From the NCBI RefSeq assembly GCF_007109405.1, contig NZ_VJOY01000004.1:1-64000 (forward strand): a DNA stretch of 64,000 nucleotides, in the 5' to 3' direction. The translations under genes and the position numbers were made by a program. The notes under the pieces are model-generated. The model was not told the DNA's origin. It made no database searches and saw only the letters and a program-made list of their open reading frames with translations. Positions 25,829-34,632 of this stretch are shown here, one piece after another (position 1 is the stretch's first letter; each line of letters begins with the position of its first letter). Source of the DNA: Pseudomonas mangiferae (GTDB taxonomy: Bacteria > Pseudomonadota > Gammaproteobacteria > Pseudomonadales > Pseudomonadaceae).

Positions 25829-26081
25829 GCCTTGCAACGAAGGGAAGGGCGCAGGCGGCAATGTTGTCAGCCTGGGAAGCCGTATCAGTGACTTGTGCAG
25901 CATCGTCACCTTTGCCACTGCAAGCGGCATCCCGGTCGATGAAGTCGTGGAGTGGGTCGAAAACGGCACGCTGCCCAGCGTGACCCTGGCGGACTTCCGT
26001 ATGGTCAACGTAGGCCAGCTTCGCGTCGATCTGCTCAATGGCAAAGCCACCTTCTCCGAAGGGGACTACAGCCATGGCTAG
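25821..26081 (+). CDS. Small DNA-binding protein, second paralogue
   Basis: An 86-residue protein clearly related to the preceding one: FATASGIPVDEVVEWVENG aligns with FAAMNGVSVDTVVAWMQTG, and both continue TxPSVxxxxxRxVxxxQxRxDLxxGKxxFxxGDY. The GRPR wing of the first copy is replaced by ADFR, so DNA contacts may differ. The ATG at 25821 overlaps the upstream stop by eight bases. The same ribosome binding block (AAGGGGACTAC) precedes this gene and the next, consistent with a tandem duplication that copied the end of the gene with its translation signal. Confidence 0.65.
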   Translation: MSKPCNEGKGAGGNVVSLGSRISDLCSIVTFATASGIPVDEVVEWVENGTLPSVTLADFRMVNVGQLRVDLLNGKATFSEGDYSHG

Positions 26082-26460
26082 TACGGGAATTGTGCTTGAT
26101 GCTGCCGCTGCCTTTGCATACGTAGGGCAGACCGTCCTGGTTGAACTTGCCTGGGACGAGGAGCCTGAGGGCTACTGGATGTGCCTTCACATTGTCGGCG
26201 TGGTGTTGCCCATGAGTGGCGTCTATGAGGATGCCTACTTCTTGACGCTGAACATGAATGGCCAGGACAGATACCCTAACGAGGTCTTCTTCTCGCACAT
26301 TCGCACCATCAGGACGATGCGGTACCGCGACCGGCAAAGTACCGGCAACGTACTGGGCCGCATGCTCCTGCCTTCTCTGCCTGGGTCAGGGGCCGCGCTC
26401 CCGGCTCGTCGGAACGGCCACGTTCCGGCGAACGGAAGCACGGGCGAAGCGCACCCTTGA
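26074..26460 (+). CDS. Hypothetical element protein
   Basis: A 128-residue protein starting at the ATG at 26074, which overlaps the upstream stop by eight bases and is preceded by GAAGGGGACTAC. Residues 1-85 look like a compact beta-rich fold ([26 protein letters not shown], with further strands after it). The last 40 residues are basic and Pro/Ala-rich. Its operon position, just before the replication protein, is where filamentous phages encode a single-strand DNA-binding protein, but I cannot show homology to one. Function unknown. Confidence 0.55.
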   Translation: MASTGIVLDAAAAFAYVGQTVLVELAWDEEPEGYWMCLHIVGVVLPMSGVYEDAYFLTLNMNGQDRYPNEVFFSHIRTIRTMRYRDRQSTGNVLGRMLLPSLPGSGAALPARRNGHVPANGSTGEAHP

Positions 26461-26927
26461 CCCTGCGCGCCCATGAACAGCCTGAAGCCGGGAGAGTGGG
26501 GCAGCTTTTCTGCCCCGCGCTCCCGAGCCCTCGGCGGCAAGAGCGGGATGACAAGGGCGGCGCCCTTGGTGTTTTCCCCGCCTGACCGCTCGCTCCGTCC
26601 CTGCATGCGGCCGCCGCAGCGTCCCATGTATCTGTTTTTGCTGCTGCTCTGCCTCGCCGCCTGGGCAGGCTGGAACGCAGCGCCGCCACTGCGCACCTCT
26701 CCTGCCATTGCTCTGTTCGCCGCCCGATCATGCTGCCCGATCGGCGTGAGCGCCGCTGTGTGGGTGGAATGGGCGAGGCGCGCGCGGCCCGCGCGGACTC
26801 GCGTGCAACGGCACGGGGCTCGCGAGCCGGGGCGGGCGGCGCGGCCGCCTCCGCGGGGGACGTCCCTGTAGCACGTCTTATAAACGGTTTTTTAAAGCGT
26901 CACTTGGCATCATTAGTGGGGAAATTC
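26461..26927. other. Untranslated hairpin-rich region upstream of the replication gene, possible origin
   Basis: This 467-bp gap has a strong imperfect hairpin at 26489-26525 (GGGAGAGTGGGGCAG, CTTTT-type loop, CTGCCCCGCGCTCCC). It also has TGCGGC/GCCGCA near 26605-26617, and a very GC-rich segment (26770-26865) with the 12-bp palindrome GGCTCGCGAGCC at 26817-26828. Possible ORFs here (including a hydrophobic peptide from 26626) have no supporting ribosome site. In filamentous phages the intergenic region holds the rolling-circle origins and a transcription terminator, so this is the best origin candidate. That role is inferred. Confidence 0.5.
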
Positions 26928-28205
26928 GTGAAGAAGGCTATCGACCAGCTGCGCCTGGATTGCTTGACCGCCAAGGCCACCCAATACGGCCGTCTGTTTG
27001 TTGATCCGAAGTCGGCGGCGATGACCGATCTGTCGCGGGTTCGCCTCCTGGGCTGTCGCGTGGATACGGTTCGCCAGCTCTACCGGGGTCGCATCCGCCC
27101 GGATGTGATGGCGCTGGTTGAGCAGTCGGGCATCGTGGAGTTTGCGGGGCATGAATGGCACGCCGGGCGCGTGGGGCGTGATTCCGGCTATCAGTTCAAG
27201 CTCCAGAATGCGGACCTGGGCTTCGTGATCCTGCTGAAAAACTTCAATGTGAAGATCGACGTGATCGGCGCGCATATGAAGATCGAAGTGAGCCCGCACG
27301 CGATTCAGTCATGCACGCCGGCCGTACTTCAGGAATGGATGGATCGCTTTGCCATGGAAGCGCTGGAGCACGTCGAGCCTAACCAGTGCGCGGTCCATCT
27401 CGCCCTGGATGTGCAGGGGTGGACGCCCCCGGCCGACCTGATAGATCGCCTCCTATGCCGTGCCCGGTCTCGTCGTGATCTGTCTGGCATCAAGCAAATG
27501 CACTATGACGGCGAGGCTGTCAGTTATGGTCGTGGTCAGTCATTCCTGTTCGGCTCGCCAGCAGGTATCCAGCTCGCTATCTACGACAAGACCCTTCAGG
27601 CTTATAGCGTCGACAAGCTCGACTACTGGCAGGCGAGGTGGGCCGAACTGGATAACCCATTCGACCCGGCCGACTCCATGAATTACGACCCGGACGCGCC
27701 CGTCTGGCGTGTTGAGCTGCGGTTCCATCACACCATCGTGCAGCAGTTCGCCGACGGCTCCGACGTGGCTGGGCAAACCCTGGATAGCTGCACCTTCGCC
27801 GAGCTGGCGCCGCATCTGGACGGTCTGTTCCAGTATGGCCTGGAGTCCTTCCGGCTTTGCTCAAGCCGCGGCGTTTTCGACGCCTTCTGGACGCTCATGC
27901 GGCAGGACGTGCGGGTCGGTGTTCCGGTGGAATCCCTGGTTGGACAGACCCATTACAAGCGGCACTTTAAGACCTCTCAGGGCTTCAGCGGCAAGAACGT
28001 CGAGCTGTTCCTGGGTAACTTCATCAGCCTGATTTCAAGGGAGAGAATCGGCGCGGAAAAGGCGTTCGCCAGCCTCCGGGGATGGGAGTGCTGGCCGGTC
28101 ATTCGCGATCACTACGCCGACAAGGGAAAGACTGAGCGGGACATCTACAAGCATATTCAGAGGCTTCTGACAGAACGCGTGGTGAGGTGGGGTAGGGCCG
28201 TATGA
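26928..28205 (+). CDS. Replication initiation protein, Pf-phage type
   Basis: A 425-residue rolling-circle replication initiator. I start it at the GTG at 26928, preceded by TGGGGA, giving MKKAIDQLRLDCLTAKATQ; the open frame extends further upstream but through GC-rich hairpins. The segments TDLSRVRLLGCRVDTVRQLY, EPNQCAVHLALDVQGW, GQSFLFGSPAGIQLAIYDKT and WRVELRFHH match, from memory, the Pf1/Pf4 replication protein (about 424 residues) and related replication initiation factors. Such enzymes nick the origin and start single-strand synthesis. Its stop overlaps the integrase start by four bases, so replication and integration genes are co-transcribed. Confidence 0.85.
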   Translation: MKKAIDQLRLDCLTAKATQYGRLFVDPKSAAMTDLSRVRLLGCRVDTVRQLYRGRIRPDVMALVEQSGIVEFAGHEWHAGRVGRDSGYQFKLQNADLGFVILLKNFNVKIDVIGAHMKIEVSPHAIQSCTPAVLQEWMDRFAMEALEHVEPNQCAVHLALDVQGWTPPADLIDRLLCRARSRRDLSGIKQMHYDGEAVSYGRGQSFLFGSPAGIQLAIYDKTLQAYSVDKLDYWQARWAELDNPFDPADSMNYDPDAPVWRVELRFHHTIVQQFADGSDVAGQTLDSCTFAELAPHLDGLFQYGLESFRLCSSRGVFDAFWTLMRQDVRVGVPVESLVGQTHYKRHFKTSQGFSGKNVELFLGNFISLISRERIGAEKAFASLRGWECWPVIRDHYADKGKTERDIYKHIQRLLTERVVRWGRAV

Positions 28206-29203
28206 TTTCGAAGGGGGCATCGGGTTGGGATGCCGACTTCTGGCTCGACCGATCGGCAGGCATTCGCAAGCGACGTAGCGGGTTCCGCACCAAGGCCGAA
28301 GCTGAGCGCTGGATAGGTGATCTGCGGCGCGAGTACGCGCGGCGTGGCCGTGACCCTGGGGAGCGGCTGTCGGACCTCGTGAAGGTCTGGCATGAGCTGC
28401 ACGGGTGTACGCTGAAAGACCCGTATCGCTTGTCCAGAACGCTCGCGGTGGTGCAGGCCCTGGGCGACCCCATTGCATCCTCGTTCACATCGCTGGATTT
28501 CAGCCGCTATCGCGTGGAGCGTCTGAAAACCTGCTCACCCTCGACAGTCAACCATGAGCATCGCTACCTGAAGTCGGTATTCAATGAGTTGATTCGATTG
28601 GGGGTGTGGCATGACGCCAACCCTGTCGCGAGCCTGCGGCAGATCAAGGTGGACGATACAGAGCGGTCTTTCCTGACCCTGCCTGAATGCCGCAGGGTGC
28701 TCGAGGAGTGCGCCGTATCGACTAACAGCCATACGCTACCGGTTGCCCAGCTCTGCCTGGCGACGGGGGCTCGATGGGACGAAGCTGAAAGCATCACTCG
28801 TGCTCAGCTTGTTAACGGAATGGTTCGGTTCTCGAAGACCAAGAACGGGAAGGGGCGCTCGGTGCCCGTGCCGGAAGACCTGCGGTCATTGATCCTGGAG
28901 CGTGGATATCCAGGATCGGGCCGCCTGTTCTCGTCGTGCCGTTCCGCGTTTCGCAAGGCTTATGAGCGAACGGGTATTCATACCCCGGGTCAGCTCACTC
29001 ACATCCTGCGGCACACGTTTGCCAGCCACTACATGATGCAGGGCGGTAGTGTTCTGACTCTGCAGCGGATACTGGGACACGGGGATATCAAGATGACGAT
29101 GCGCTACGCGCACCTTGCGCCGGACCACTTTGCGACCGCTCTGACGCTCTCGCCGCTGGCCTTGCTGAGACAGGATTGGGACACTTGTGGGACAGTGCCA
29201 TAA
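28202..29203 (+). CDS. int: Tyrosine recombinase (integrase)
   Basis: A 333-residue phage-type integrase. Residues ~1-60 are an arm-binding region and ~55-150 a core-binding SAM-like domain. The catalytic domain has R191 (GARWDEAE), K in TKNGKGRS near 214-218, H267-x-x-R270 (HILRH), H293 (LGHGD) and the nucleophile Y302 (MRYAHL). All key residues are present, so it should be active. It catalyses recombination at the tRNA-Met 3' end; its own TAA stop overlaps the first bases of attR. The ATG overlaps the replication-gene stop. Confidence 0.95.
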   Translation: MISKGASGWDADFWLDRSAGIRKRRSGFRTKAEAERWIGDLRREYARRGRDPGERLSDLVKVWHELHGCTLKDPYRLSRTLAVVQALGDPIASSFTSLDFSRYRVERLKTCSPSTVNHEHRYLKSVFNELIRLGVWHDANPVASLRQIKVDDTERSFLTLPECRRVLEECAVSTNSHTLPVAQLCLATGARWDEAESITRAQLVNGMVRFSKTKNGKGRSVPVPEDLRSLILERGYPGSGRLFSSCRSAFRKAYERTGIHTPGQLTHILRHTFASHYMMQGGSVLTLQRILGHGDIKMTMRYAHLAPDHFATALTLSPLALLRQDWDTCGTVP

Positions 29204-29287
29204 ACAAAAAAGGCCTACCTTTCGGTAAGCCTTTGTTTTGTATGGTGGCTACGCAGGGACTTGAACCCCGGACCCCAGCATTATGAA
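29202..29287. repeat. attR: right copy of the 86-bp attachment repeat, inside the intact tRNA-Met
   Basis: The right-hand copy of the direct repeat described for attL. It includes the tRNA terminator and the 3' half of tRNA-Met, and continues into the intact 5' half, so the host keeps a functional tRNA. Confidence 0.93.
29206..29234 (-). terminator. Terminator of tRNA-Met
   Basis: Read on the minus strand, AAAGGCTTACC pairs with GGTAGGCCTTT around a GAAA tetraloop with one mismatch, followed by a run of T. The same hairpin is duplicated in attL (23397-23425). Confidence 0.8.
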
Positions 29288-29319
29288 TGCTATGCTCTAA
29301 CCAGCTGAGCTACGTAGCC
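29243..29319 (-). tRNA. tRNA-Met (anticodon CAT)
   Basis: On the minus strand GGCTACG opens the acceptor stem and CGTAGCC closes it, followed by ACCA; the CCA is encoded. The anticodon stem GCATT-CAT-AATGC gives anticodon CAT. The T-arm GTTCAAGTC is present. A first G, not mismatched with its partner, indicates an elongator-type tRNA-Met. Its 3' half is the integration site of the element. Confidence 0.93.
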
Positions 29320-29487
29320 AAGTGGCGCGCATTATCGGGAGTGGCTGGCTGGCTGTCAACCCTTTCGATCCGGATTTCTGGCGTGCGATCAAGCGGTTAG
29401 GCTGGATGGCTCGGCACCAGGATCGTCCCGGACTCCTTCGATGAAACGCCGGGAAGGCTCGCATCGGAGCCTTACCGAATACAGCGA

Positions 29488-30588
29488 TCAAACGTTGAAG
29501 CGGAAGTGCATCACGTCGCCGTCCTTGACGATGTAGTCCTTGCCTTCCAGGCGCCATTTGCCGGCTTCCTTGGCGCCGTTCTCGCCCTTGTACTGGATGA
29601 AATCGTCGTAGGCCACCACTTCGGCACGGATGAAGCCTTTCTCGAAGTCGGTATGGATGACTGCGGCGGCCTGGGGGGCGGTGGCACCGATGCGGACGGT
29701 CCAGGCGCGGACTTCTTTCACGCCGGCGGTGAAGTAGGTCTGCAGGTTAAGCAGTTCGTAGCCGGCGCGGATCACGCGGTTCAGGCCGGGCTCTTCCAGG
29801 CCGAGGGATTCGAGGAACATGGCCTTTTCCTCGCCATCCTCCAGCTCGGCAATCTCCGCCTCGATCTTGTTGCACACCGGGACCACCACGGCGCCTTCTT
29901 CGGCGGCGATGGCCTTCACCACGTCCAGGTGCGGGTTGTTCTCGAAGCCATCCTCGGCGACGTTGGCGATATACATCACCGGCTTGCTGGTGAGCAGGTG
30001 GAAGCCGCGAACCAGGCGCTTCTGCTCCTCGTCCATGTCCTTCATCAGGCTGCGGGCCGGCTTGCCCGCCTCGAAGTGAGGGATCAGCTTCTCCAGCAGG
30101 GCTTTCTGGGTCAGGGCGTCCTTGTCGCCGCCCTTGGCGCTGCGGGCGACCCGTTGCAGTTGCTTCTCGCAGCTGTCCAGGTCGGCGAAGATCAGTTCGA
30201 GGTCGATCACCTCGATGTCGCGCTTGGGATCCACGGAGTTGGACACGTGGATGACGTTCTCGTCCTCGAAGCAGCGCACCACGTGGGCGATGGCGTCGGT
30301 CTCGCGGATGTTGGCGAGGAACTTGTTGCCCAGGCCTTCGCCCTTGGAGGCCCCGGCCACCAGGCCGGCGATGTCGACGAACTCCATGGTGGTGGGCAGC
30401 ACGCGCTCAGGCTTGACGATCTCCGCCAGGGCCTCCAGGCGCGCATCGGGCATGGGGACGATGCCGCTGTTGGGCTCGATGGTGCAGAAGGGGAAGTTTT
30501 CCGCCGCGATACCGGACTGGGTGAGGGCGTTGAACAGGGTGGACTTGCCGACGTTGGGCAGGCCGACGATGCCGCAGTTGAATCCCAT
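29488..30588 (-). CDS. ychF: Redox-regulated ribosome-associated ATPase YchF
   Basis: A 366-residue Obg-family P-loop protein, highly conserved across bacteria. The G1 motif [14 protein letters not shown] is at residues ~8-21. The G4-equivalent is NVAEDG rather than NKxD, which is why YchF prefers ATP to GTP. The C-terminal TGS domain ends in VMHFRFNV. It binds ribosomes and is linked to oxidative stress control. It forms a minus-strand run with pth (41 bp upstream), as in E. coli and Pseudomonas. Confidence 0.97.
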   Translation of the reverse strand: MGFNCGIVGLPNVGKSTLFNALTQSGIAAENFPFCTIEPNSGIVPMPDARLEALAEIVKPERVLPTTMEFVDIAGLVAGASKGEGLGNKFLANIRETDAIAHVVRCFEDENVIHVSNSVDPKRDIEVIDLELIFADLDSCEKQLQRVARSAKGGDKDALTQKALLEKLIPHFEAGKPARSLMKDMDEEQKRLVRGFHLLTSKPVMYIANVAEDGFENNPHLDVVKAIAAEEGAVVVPVCNKIEAEIAELEDGEEKAMFLESLGLEEPGLNRVIRAGYELLNLQTYFTAGVKEVRAWTVRIGATAPQAAAVIHTDFEKGFIRAEVVAYDDFIQYKGENGAKEAGKWRLEGKDYIVKDGDVMHFRFNV

Positions 30589-30629
30589 GGTGTATCCCTC
30601 GCGGAGGTGAAATCGGTGGAGAAGGGGGG

Positions 30630-31214
30630 TCAGGCTCGCGGGCTGTGCAGGGTCTGCATGGCCTTGGTCCAGTCGCCGGCGAGCATCTGCGGCAGGACGC
30701 CCAGGGTGGCGTCGATGCTGCCATCCAGCAGGTCCTGCTCGCTGCGCGGCGCGCGGCCGAGCACGTAGCCGGTCACCTGGCTGCTGTGGCCGGGGTGGCC
30801 GATGCCCAGGCGCAGGCGATGGAAACCGTTCTGGTTGCCCAGTTGGGCAATGATGTCGCGCAAGCCGTTGTGGCCGCCATGGCCGCCACCTTGCTTGAGC
30901 TTGGCGACGCCGGGGGGCAGGTCGAGTTCGTCGTGGGCCACGAGGATGGCGTCCGGGGCGATCCGGAAGAAACCCGCCAGGGCCGCGACTGACTGGCCGC
31001 TGCGATTCATGTAGGTGGTGGGAATCAGCAGGCGGACGTCCTTGCCTTGATGGGAGAACTTGCCCACCAGACCGAAGTACTTGCGGTCGACGCTCAGGTT
31101 GACGCCCTGGCTCGAGGCCAGGCGCTCAACGAAAAGGGCCCCCGCGTTATGCCGGGTCTGTTCGTATTCGGGGCCTGGATTTCCCAGGCCGACGATCAGT
31201 TGTACGGCAGTCAC
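30630..31214 (-). CDS. pth: Peptidyl-tRNA hydrolase
   Basis: A 194-residue enzyme that frees tRNA from stalled peptidyl-tRNA. The signature [17 protein letters not shown] is present with N12 and the catalytic H22. The second signature, [12 protein letters not shown], and the conserved D of HDELDLPPG are also visible. Length and neighbours (rplY upstream, ychF downstream) match the standard Pseudomonas order. Confidence 0.97.
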   Translation of the reverse strand: MTAVQLIVGLGNPGPEYEQTRHNAGALFVERLASSQGVNLSVDRKYFGLVGKFSHQGKDVRLLIPTTYMNRSGQSVAALAGFFRIAPDAILVAHDELDLPPGVAKLKQGGGHGGHNGLRDIIAQLGNQNGFHRLRLGIGHPGHSSQVTGYVLGRAPRSEQDLLDGSIDATLGVLPQMLAGDWTKAMQTLHSPRA

Positions 31215-31244
31215 GACGGGGGCCCTTCCTTTCAGGCGTGGCGC

Positions 31245-31862
31245 TTACTCGGCAGCGGTGCCGGTGTCTTCGCTCTCGGCCTGGACGCGCGGCATGTGGA
31301 TGTTGGCCACGGCCAGGTCGCTACCGTGGGCCAGGGCCACCAGCTCGACGCCTTTCGGCAGCTTGAGGTCGGACAGGTGGACGATCTGGCCCACTTCGAC
31401 CTTGGCCATGTCGACTTCGATGAATTCCGGCAGGTCTTTCGGCAGGCAGGAGACTTCGACTTCGGACAGGGTGTGGGAGATCTCGCCACCACCGGTCTTC
31501 ACGCCAGCGGCGGTTTCCTGGTTCATGAAGTGCAGCGGCACGTGGGCTTGCAGCTTCTGGCCCGCGACCACCCGCTGGAAGTCGGCGTGCAGCACGTAAC
31601 CCTTGGCCGGGTGACGTTGCAGGGCCTTGATCAGCACGGTTTCGTTGGCGCCGGCGACGTTCAGGGACAGCACGTGGCTGAAGGCGGCTTCGTTTTCCAG
31701 CAGCTTGGCCAGGTCTTTGGCCAGCAGGCTGATGGACTGGGGCGCCTTGTCGCCACCGTAGATCACGGCGGGAACGAGGTTGGCGTTACGACGCAGGCGG
31801 CGGCTCGCACCTTTCCCCAGGTCGGAACGCGCTTCGGCATTCAGGGCAAATTCATTCGACAT
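31245..31862 (-). CDS. rplY: 50S ribosomal protein L25 (CTC form)
   Basis: A 205-residue L25/CTC protein that binds 5S rRNA in the large subunit. Residues 1-95 are the L25 domain (start [24 protein letters not shown]). Residues ~100-190 are the TL5-type C-terminal beta domain. The acidic tail is typical of the long, general-stress form. The ATG at 31862 matches the family start; the frame upstream is an artefact. It is the second gene of the prs-rplY-pth-ychF run. Confidence 0.95.
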   Translation of the reverse strand: MSNEFALNAEARSDLGKGASRRLRRNANLVPAVIYGGDKAPQSISLLAKDLAKLLENEAAFSHVLSLNVAGANETVLIKALQRHPAKGYVLHADFQRVVAGQKLQAHVPLHFMNQETAAGVKTGGGEISHTLSEVEVSCLPKDLPEFIEVDMAKVEVGQIVHLSDLKLPKGVELVALAHGSDLAVANIHMPRVQAESEDTGTAAE

Positions 31863-31985
31863 TTTCGGTTCTCCACTATAACCAAACCGCCCGGGGCGCT
31901 TGCGACCAGCACGCGGGCGGTTGGGCAAAAAGCCCCGCACGGGGCGGGGCGCTCTACGTCGGCGTCAGGGGCCGAGGCCGAAGCC

Positions 31986-32927
31986 TCAGCGGAACATGGC
32001 GCTGATCGATTCTTCGTTACTGATGCGGCGAACCGCTTCGGCCACCACCGGCGCGATGTCCAGCTGGCGGATGCGCGGGCAGGCCTGGGCCGCGGCGGAC
32101 AACGGGATGGTGTTGGTCACCACCAGCTCGTCCAGCACGGAATTCTCGATGTTCTCGATGGCGCGGCCGGACAGCACCGGGTGGGTGCAGTAGGCCAGGA
32201 CCTTGGCGGCGCCATGTTCCTTCAGCGCCTTGGCGGCGTGGCCGAGGGTGCCGGCGGTGTCCACCATGTCGTCCACCAGGACGCAGGTACGGCCTTCCAC
32301 GTCGCCGATGATGTGCATCACTTCGGACTGGTTGGCCTTGGGACGGCGCTTGTCGATGATCGCCAGGTCGACCCCGAGGGACTTGGCCACCGCGCGGGCG
32401 CGGACCACGCCACCGATGTCGGGGGAGACGATCATCAAATTCTCGAAGCGCTGGTCCTCGATATCGTCCACCAGGACCGGCGACCCGTAGATGTTGTCCA
32501 CGGGGATATCGAAGAAGCCCTGGATCTGGTCGGCGTGCAGGTCGACGGTGAGCACCCGGTTGATGCCCACCACGGTGAGCATGTCGGCCACCACCTTGGC
32601 GCTGATCGCCACACGGGCGGAGCGCGGGCGGCGATCCTGGCGGGCGTAGCCGAAGTAGGGGATCACGGCGGTGATGCGGGACGCCGAGGAACGGCGGAAG
32701 GCATCGGCCATCACCACCAGTTCCATCAGGTTGTCGTTGGTCGGGGCGCAGGTCGGCTGGATCAGGAAGACGTCCTTGCCGCGGACGTTTTCGTTGATCT
32801 CGGCGCTGATCTCGCCGTCGGAGAACTTACCGACCGAGGCATCACCGAGGGGGATGTGCAGCTGACGTACGACGCGACGCGCCAGATCGGGGTTGGCGTT
32901 CCCCGTGAAGACCATCATCTTGGACAC
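31986..32927 (-). CDS. prs: Ribose-phosphate pyrophosphokinase
   Basis: A 313-residue PRPP synthase, which makes 5-phosphoribosyl diphosphate from ribose-5-phosphate and ATP for nucleotide, His and Trp synthesis. It shows the ATP loop near YARQDRR, the PRPP-binding motif [12 protein letters not shown] near residue 215, and [13 protein letters not shown] near the start. I use the GTG at 32927 (MSKMMVF), the customary Pseudomonas start; an ATG nine bases in is the alternative. tRNA-Gln and ispE lie upstream on the same strand. Confidence 0.96.
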   Translation of the reverse strand: MSKMMVFTGNANPDLARRVVRQLHIPLGDASVGKFSDGEISAEINENVRGKDVFLIQPTCAPTNDNLMELVVMADAFRRSSASRITAVIPYFGYARQDRRPRSARVAISAKVVADMLTVVGINRVLTVDLHADQIQGFFDIPVDNIYGSPVLVDDIEDQRFENLMIVSPDIGGVVRARAVAKSLGVDLAIIDKRRPKANQSEVMHIIGDVEGRTCVLVDDMVDTAGTLGHAAKALKEHGAAKVLAYCTHPVLSGRAIENIENSVLDELVVTNTIPLSAAAQACPRIRQLDIAPVVAEAVRRISNEESISAMFR

Positions 32928-32968
32928 GCGCAGTACCTGCCGGCTGAGGGTGGACCCGATGAATTAAA

Positions 32969-33012
32969 AAGCTGTTCAAAAAGGCCGCTTGAGCAGCAAT
33001 CTTGAACAGCTT
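32969..33012 (-). terminator. Hairpin between tRNA-Gln and prs, probable terminator or attenuator
   Basis: An 11-bp perfect inverted repeat, AAGCTGTTCAA (32969-32979) with TTGAACAGCTT (33002-33012), and a 22-nt loop. On the minus strand it is followed by TTTAATTC. It probably ends the lolB-ispE-tRNA-Gln transcript while letting part of transcription reach prs. Confidence 0.55.
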
Positions 33013-33021
33013 CGTAGGATA

Positions 33022-33096
33022 TGGCAGGGGCGGCTGGATTCGAACCAACGCATGGCAGGATCAAAACCTGCTGCCTTACCGCTTGGCGACGCCCCT
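33022..33096 (-). tRNA. tRNA-Gln (anticodon TTG)
   Basis: A 75-nt tRNA on the minus strand. The acceptor stem is AGGGGCG/CGCCCCT with encoded CCA, and the anticodon stem-loop CAGGTTTTGATCCTG gives anticodon TTG. GGTTCGAATCC forms the T-arm. It sits between ispE and prs, its usual place in Pseudomonas. Confidence 0.95.
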
Positions 33097-33129
33097 GTAT
33101 GTAGCTATCGAATGCCAGGCATTCGTGTC

Positions 33130-34002
33130 TCAGGACAAGTTCTTCAGCTTCCGGTGCAGCATCGAAATGTTGCTGCCTTTGGCCACGAAACTTGGCAGGG
33201 AGGCTGGAAGTTGGGCGGCGACTTTATCAGCTTCGCCTTGGTTTGGGAAGCTCCCAAACACGCAACCTCCAGTGCCGGTCAATCTAGCTGAAACAAATTT
33301 GTTTAGCAAGATCAAAGCGTTACGAACTTCTGGGTAACGCTTCTCGACTACCAGCTGACAGTCATTACGACCGCCTCGCTCGAGAACGGTGCGCACTGTA
33401 ATGGCGGGCGTGTTTCGTGTCAACTCCGGGTCGCGGAAAATTTCCGCTGTACTGACAGACACTTGCGGCGCGGCCACCAGGTACCAGGGTTCTTCCGGTT
33501 CGACCGGCAGCAGCCGCTCGCCGACGCCCTCGGCGAACGCCGCGCGGCCACGCACGAATACCGGTACGTCCGCACCCAGGCGCAGGCCCAGGGCCGCCAG
33601 GCGTTCTTCGCCCAGCTGGAGATTCCACAGGCGATCCAGGCCTAGCAGGGTGGTGGCGGCGTCGGAGCTGCCACCACCGATACCGCCGCCCAGGGGCAGG
33701 CGTTTTTCAAGCCAGATGTCGGCGCCCAGGGTGCAGCCGCTCTCGGCCTGCAGCAGGCGCGCAGCGCGGACGATGAGGTTGTCGTCGTGGGCCACCCCGT
33801 GCAGGTGGCTCTGCAGGCGGATGTCGCCGTCCCGGCGCACGGAGAAACCCAGTTCGTCGCCATGGTCGACGAACTGGAACAGGGTCTGCAGCTCGTGGTA
33901 ACCATCGGCGCGACGGCCGAGGATGTGCAGCATCAGGTTGAGCTTGGCCGGCGCCGGCAGCACCAGCTGGGCCTCGGCGAGCGCAGGGGGTACCGCTGTC
34001 AT
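33130..34002 (-). CDS. ispE: 4-diphosphocytidyl-2-C-methyl-D-erythritol kinase
   Basis: A 290-residue GHMP kinase of the non-mevalonate isoprenoid pathway. It phosphorylates CDP-methylerythritol at the 2-hydroxyl. It has [23 protein letters not shown]-type substrate contacts at residues ~16-38 and the ATP loop [14 protein letters not shown] near residue 100. The ATG at 34002 overlaps the lolB stop (ATGA). A much longer upstream reading is only lolB in the wrong frame. Confidence 0.96.
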   Translation of the reverse strand: MTAVPPALAEAQLVLPAPAKLNLMLHILGRRADGYHELQTLFQFVDHGDELGFSVRRDGDIRLQSHLHGVAHDDNLIVRAARLLQAESGCTLGADIWLEKRLPLGGGIGGGSSDAATTLLGLDRLWNLQLGEERLAALGLRLGADVPVFVRGRAAFAEGVGERLLPVEPEEPWYLVAAPQVSVSTAEIFRDPELTRNTPAITVRTVLERGGRNDCQLVVEKRYPEVRNALILLNKFVSARLTGTGGCVFGSFPNQGEADKVAAQLPASLPSFVAKGSNISMLHRKLKNLS

Positions 34003-34628
34003 CGGCCGAGCCGGCGCGGTTGCCAGTCCTTGATCACTACGGTGACGTCGAGTTCGTGGCCGTGGAGCTTGATGCGTTCCGGCAGGTGCTCGCCGCCCTG
34101 GTCGGTGTAGGCCAGGTAGTCCACCTGCCAGCCATCCTGTTCCAGGTGAGCGAGGCGACTGTCGGCGCCGAGGGTCAGGCGGCTCTTGCTGTCCGGAGCC
34201 GGCAGGCCGCGGATCCACCAGAGCAGGTGGGAGACCGGCAGGCGCCAGCCCAGTTGTTCTTCCAGCAGGGCTTCCGGCGTGGCGGCCTCGTAGCGGCCCT
34301 GGTTGGCGACTTCCAGCGCTGCGCTGCCGGGGTGGCCGGTCAGGCGCGCCGCGCCGCGTCCCAGGGGGCCGGAGAGGCGGATGTCGTAGTAGTCCTGGCG
34401 CTGCAGCCAGAACAGTGTGCCGCTGCCGGAGTCCTTGGGCGCGCGGATGCCTACCTTGCCATTGATCTGCCAACCGTCGATGCCGGCGACCTGGGCCTTG
34501 TGGGCCTTCCACTGGGCGGGGTCGCCCTGGCCCTCCACGGCTTCGCGGCTGCCGAAGCCGGCGCAGCCGGCCAGTACCGTGAGGGCGAGAAGGACGCTGG
34601 CGGTGCGGATGCGGGAAAACACGGTCAT
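33999..34628 (-). CDS. lolB: Outer-membrane lipoprotein receptor LolB
   Basis: A 209-residue lipoprotein that accepts lipoproteins from LolA and inserts them in the outer membrane. The signal peptide ends in the lipobox LAGC (Cys ~22). [23 protein letters not shown] and [12 protein letters not shown] are typical LolB beta-barrel segments. It is sandwiched between the TPR lipoprotein gene (4 bp away) and ispE (overlapping), forming one operon. Confidence 0.94.
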   Translation of the reverse strand: MTVFSRIRTASVLLALTVLAGCAGFGSREAVEGQGDPAQWKAHKAQVAGIDGWQINGKVGIRAPKDSGSGTLFWLQRQDYYDIRLSGPLGRGAARLTGHPGSAALEVANQGRYEAATPEALLEEQLGWRLPVSHLLWWIRGLPAPDSKSRLTLGADSRLAHLEQDGWQVDYLAYTDQGGEHLPERIKLHGHELDVTVVIKDWQPRRLGR

Positions 34629-34632
34629 GGAA

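Larger units (their letters stand above)
23393..29287. mobile_element. 5.8-kb integrative element in tRNA-Met, filamentous-phage-like without virion genes
   Basis: The element is bounded by 86-bp direct repeats of the tRNA-Met 3' end, 5809 bp apart. Leftward genes are a P-loop ATPase and a repressor-like protein. Rightward genes are two paralogous small DNA-binding proteins, an unknown protein, a Pf-type replication initiator and a tyrosine integrase whose stop codon lies in attR. I see no major coat protein, adsorption protein or Zot-like assembly ATPase, so it is not a complete filamentous prophage. It resembles a satellite or cryptic relative of Pf-type inoviruses. The ATPase gene is much more AT-rich than the rest and is likely cargo. 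Confidence 0.85.

Noticed and set aside
26626-26871. Small hydrophobic peptide that could be a phage coat protein
   Set aside because: It has a leucine stretch but no signal-peptide/coat layout like Pf major coat proteins, no ribosome binding site, and a highly basic, GC-driven C-terminus.
26730-26927. N-terminal extension of the replication protein
   Set aside because: The extra 66 codons are GC-rich, hairpin-laden and unlike the family start. The GTG at 26928 has a Shine-Dalgarno and gives the expected length of ~425.
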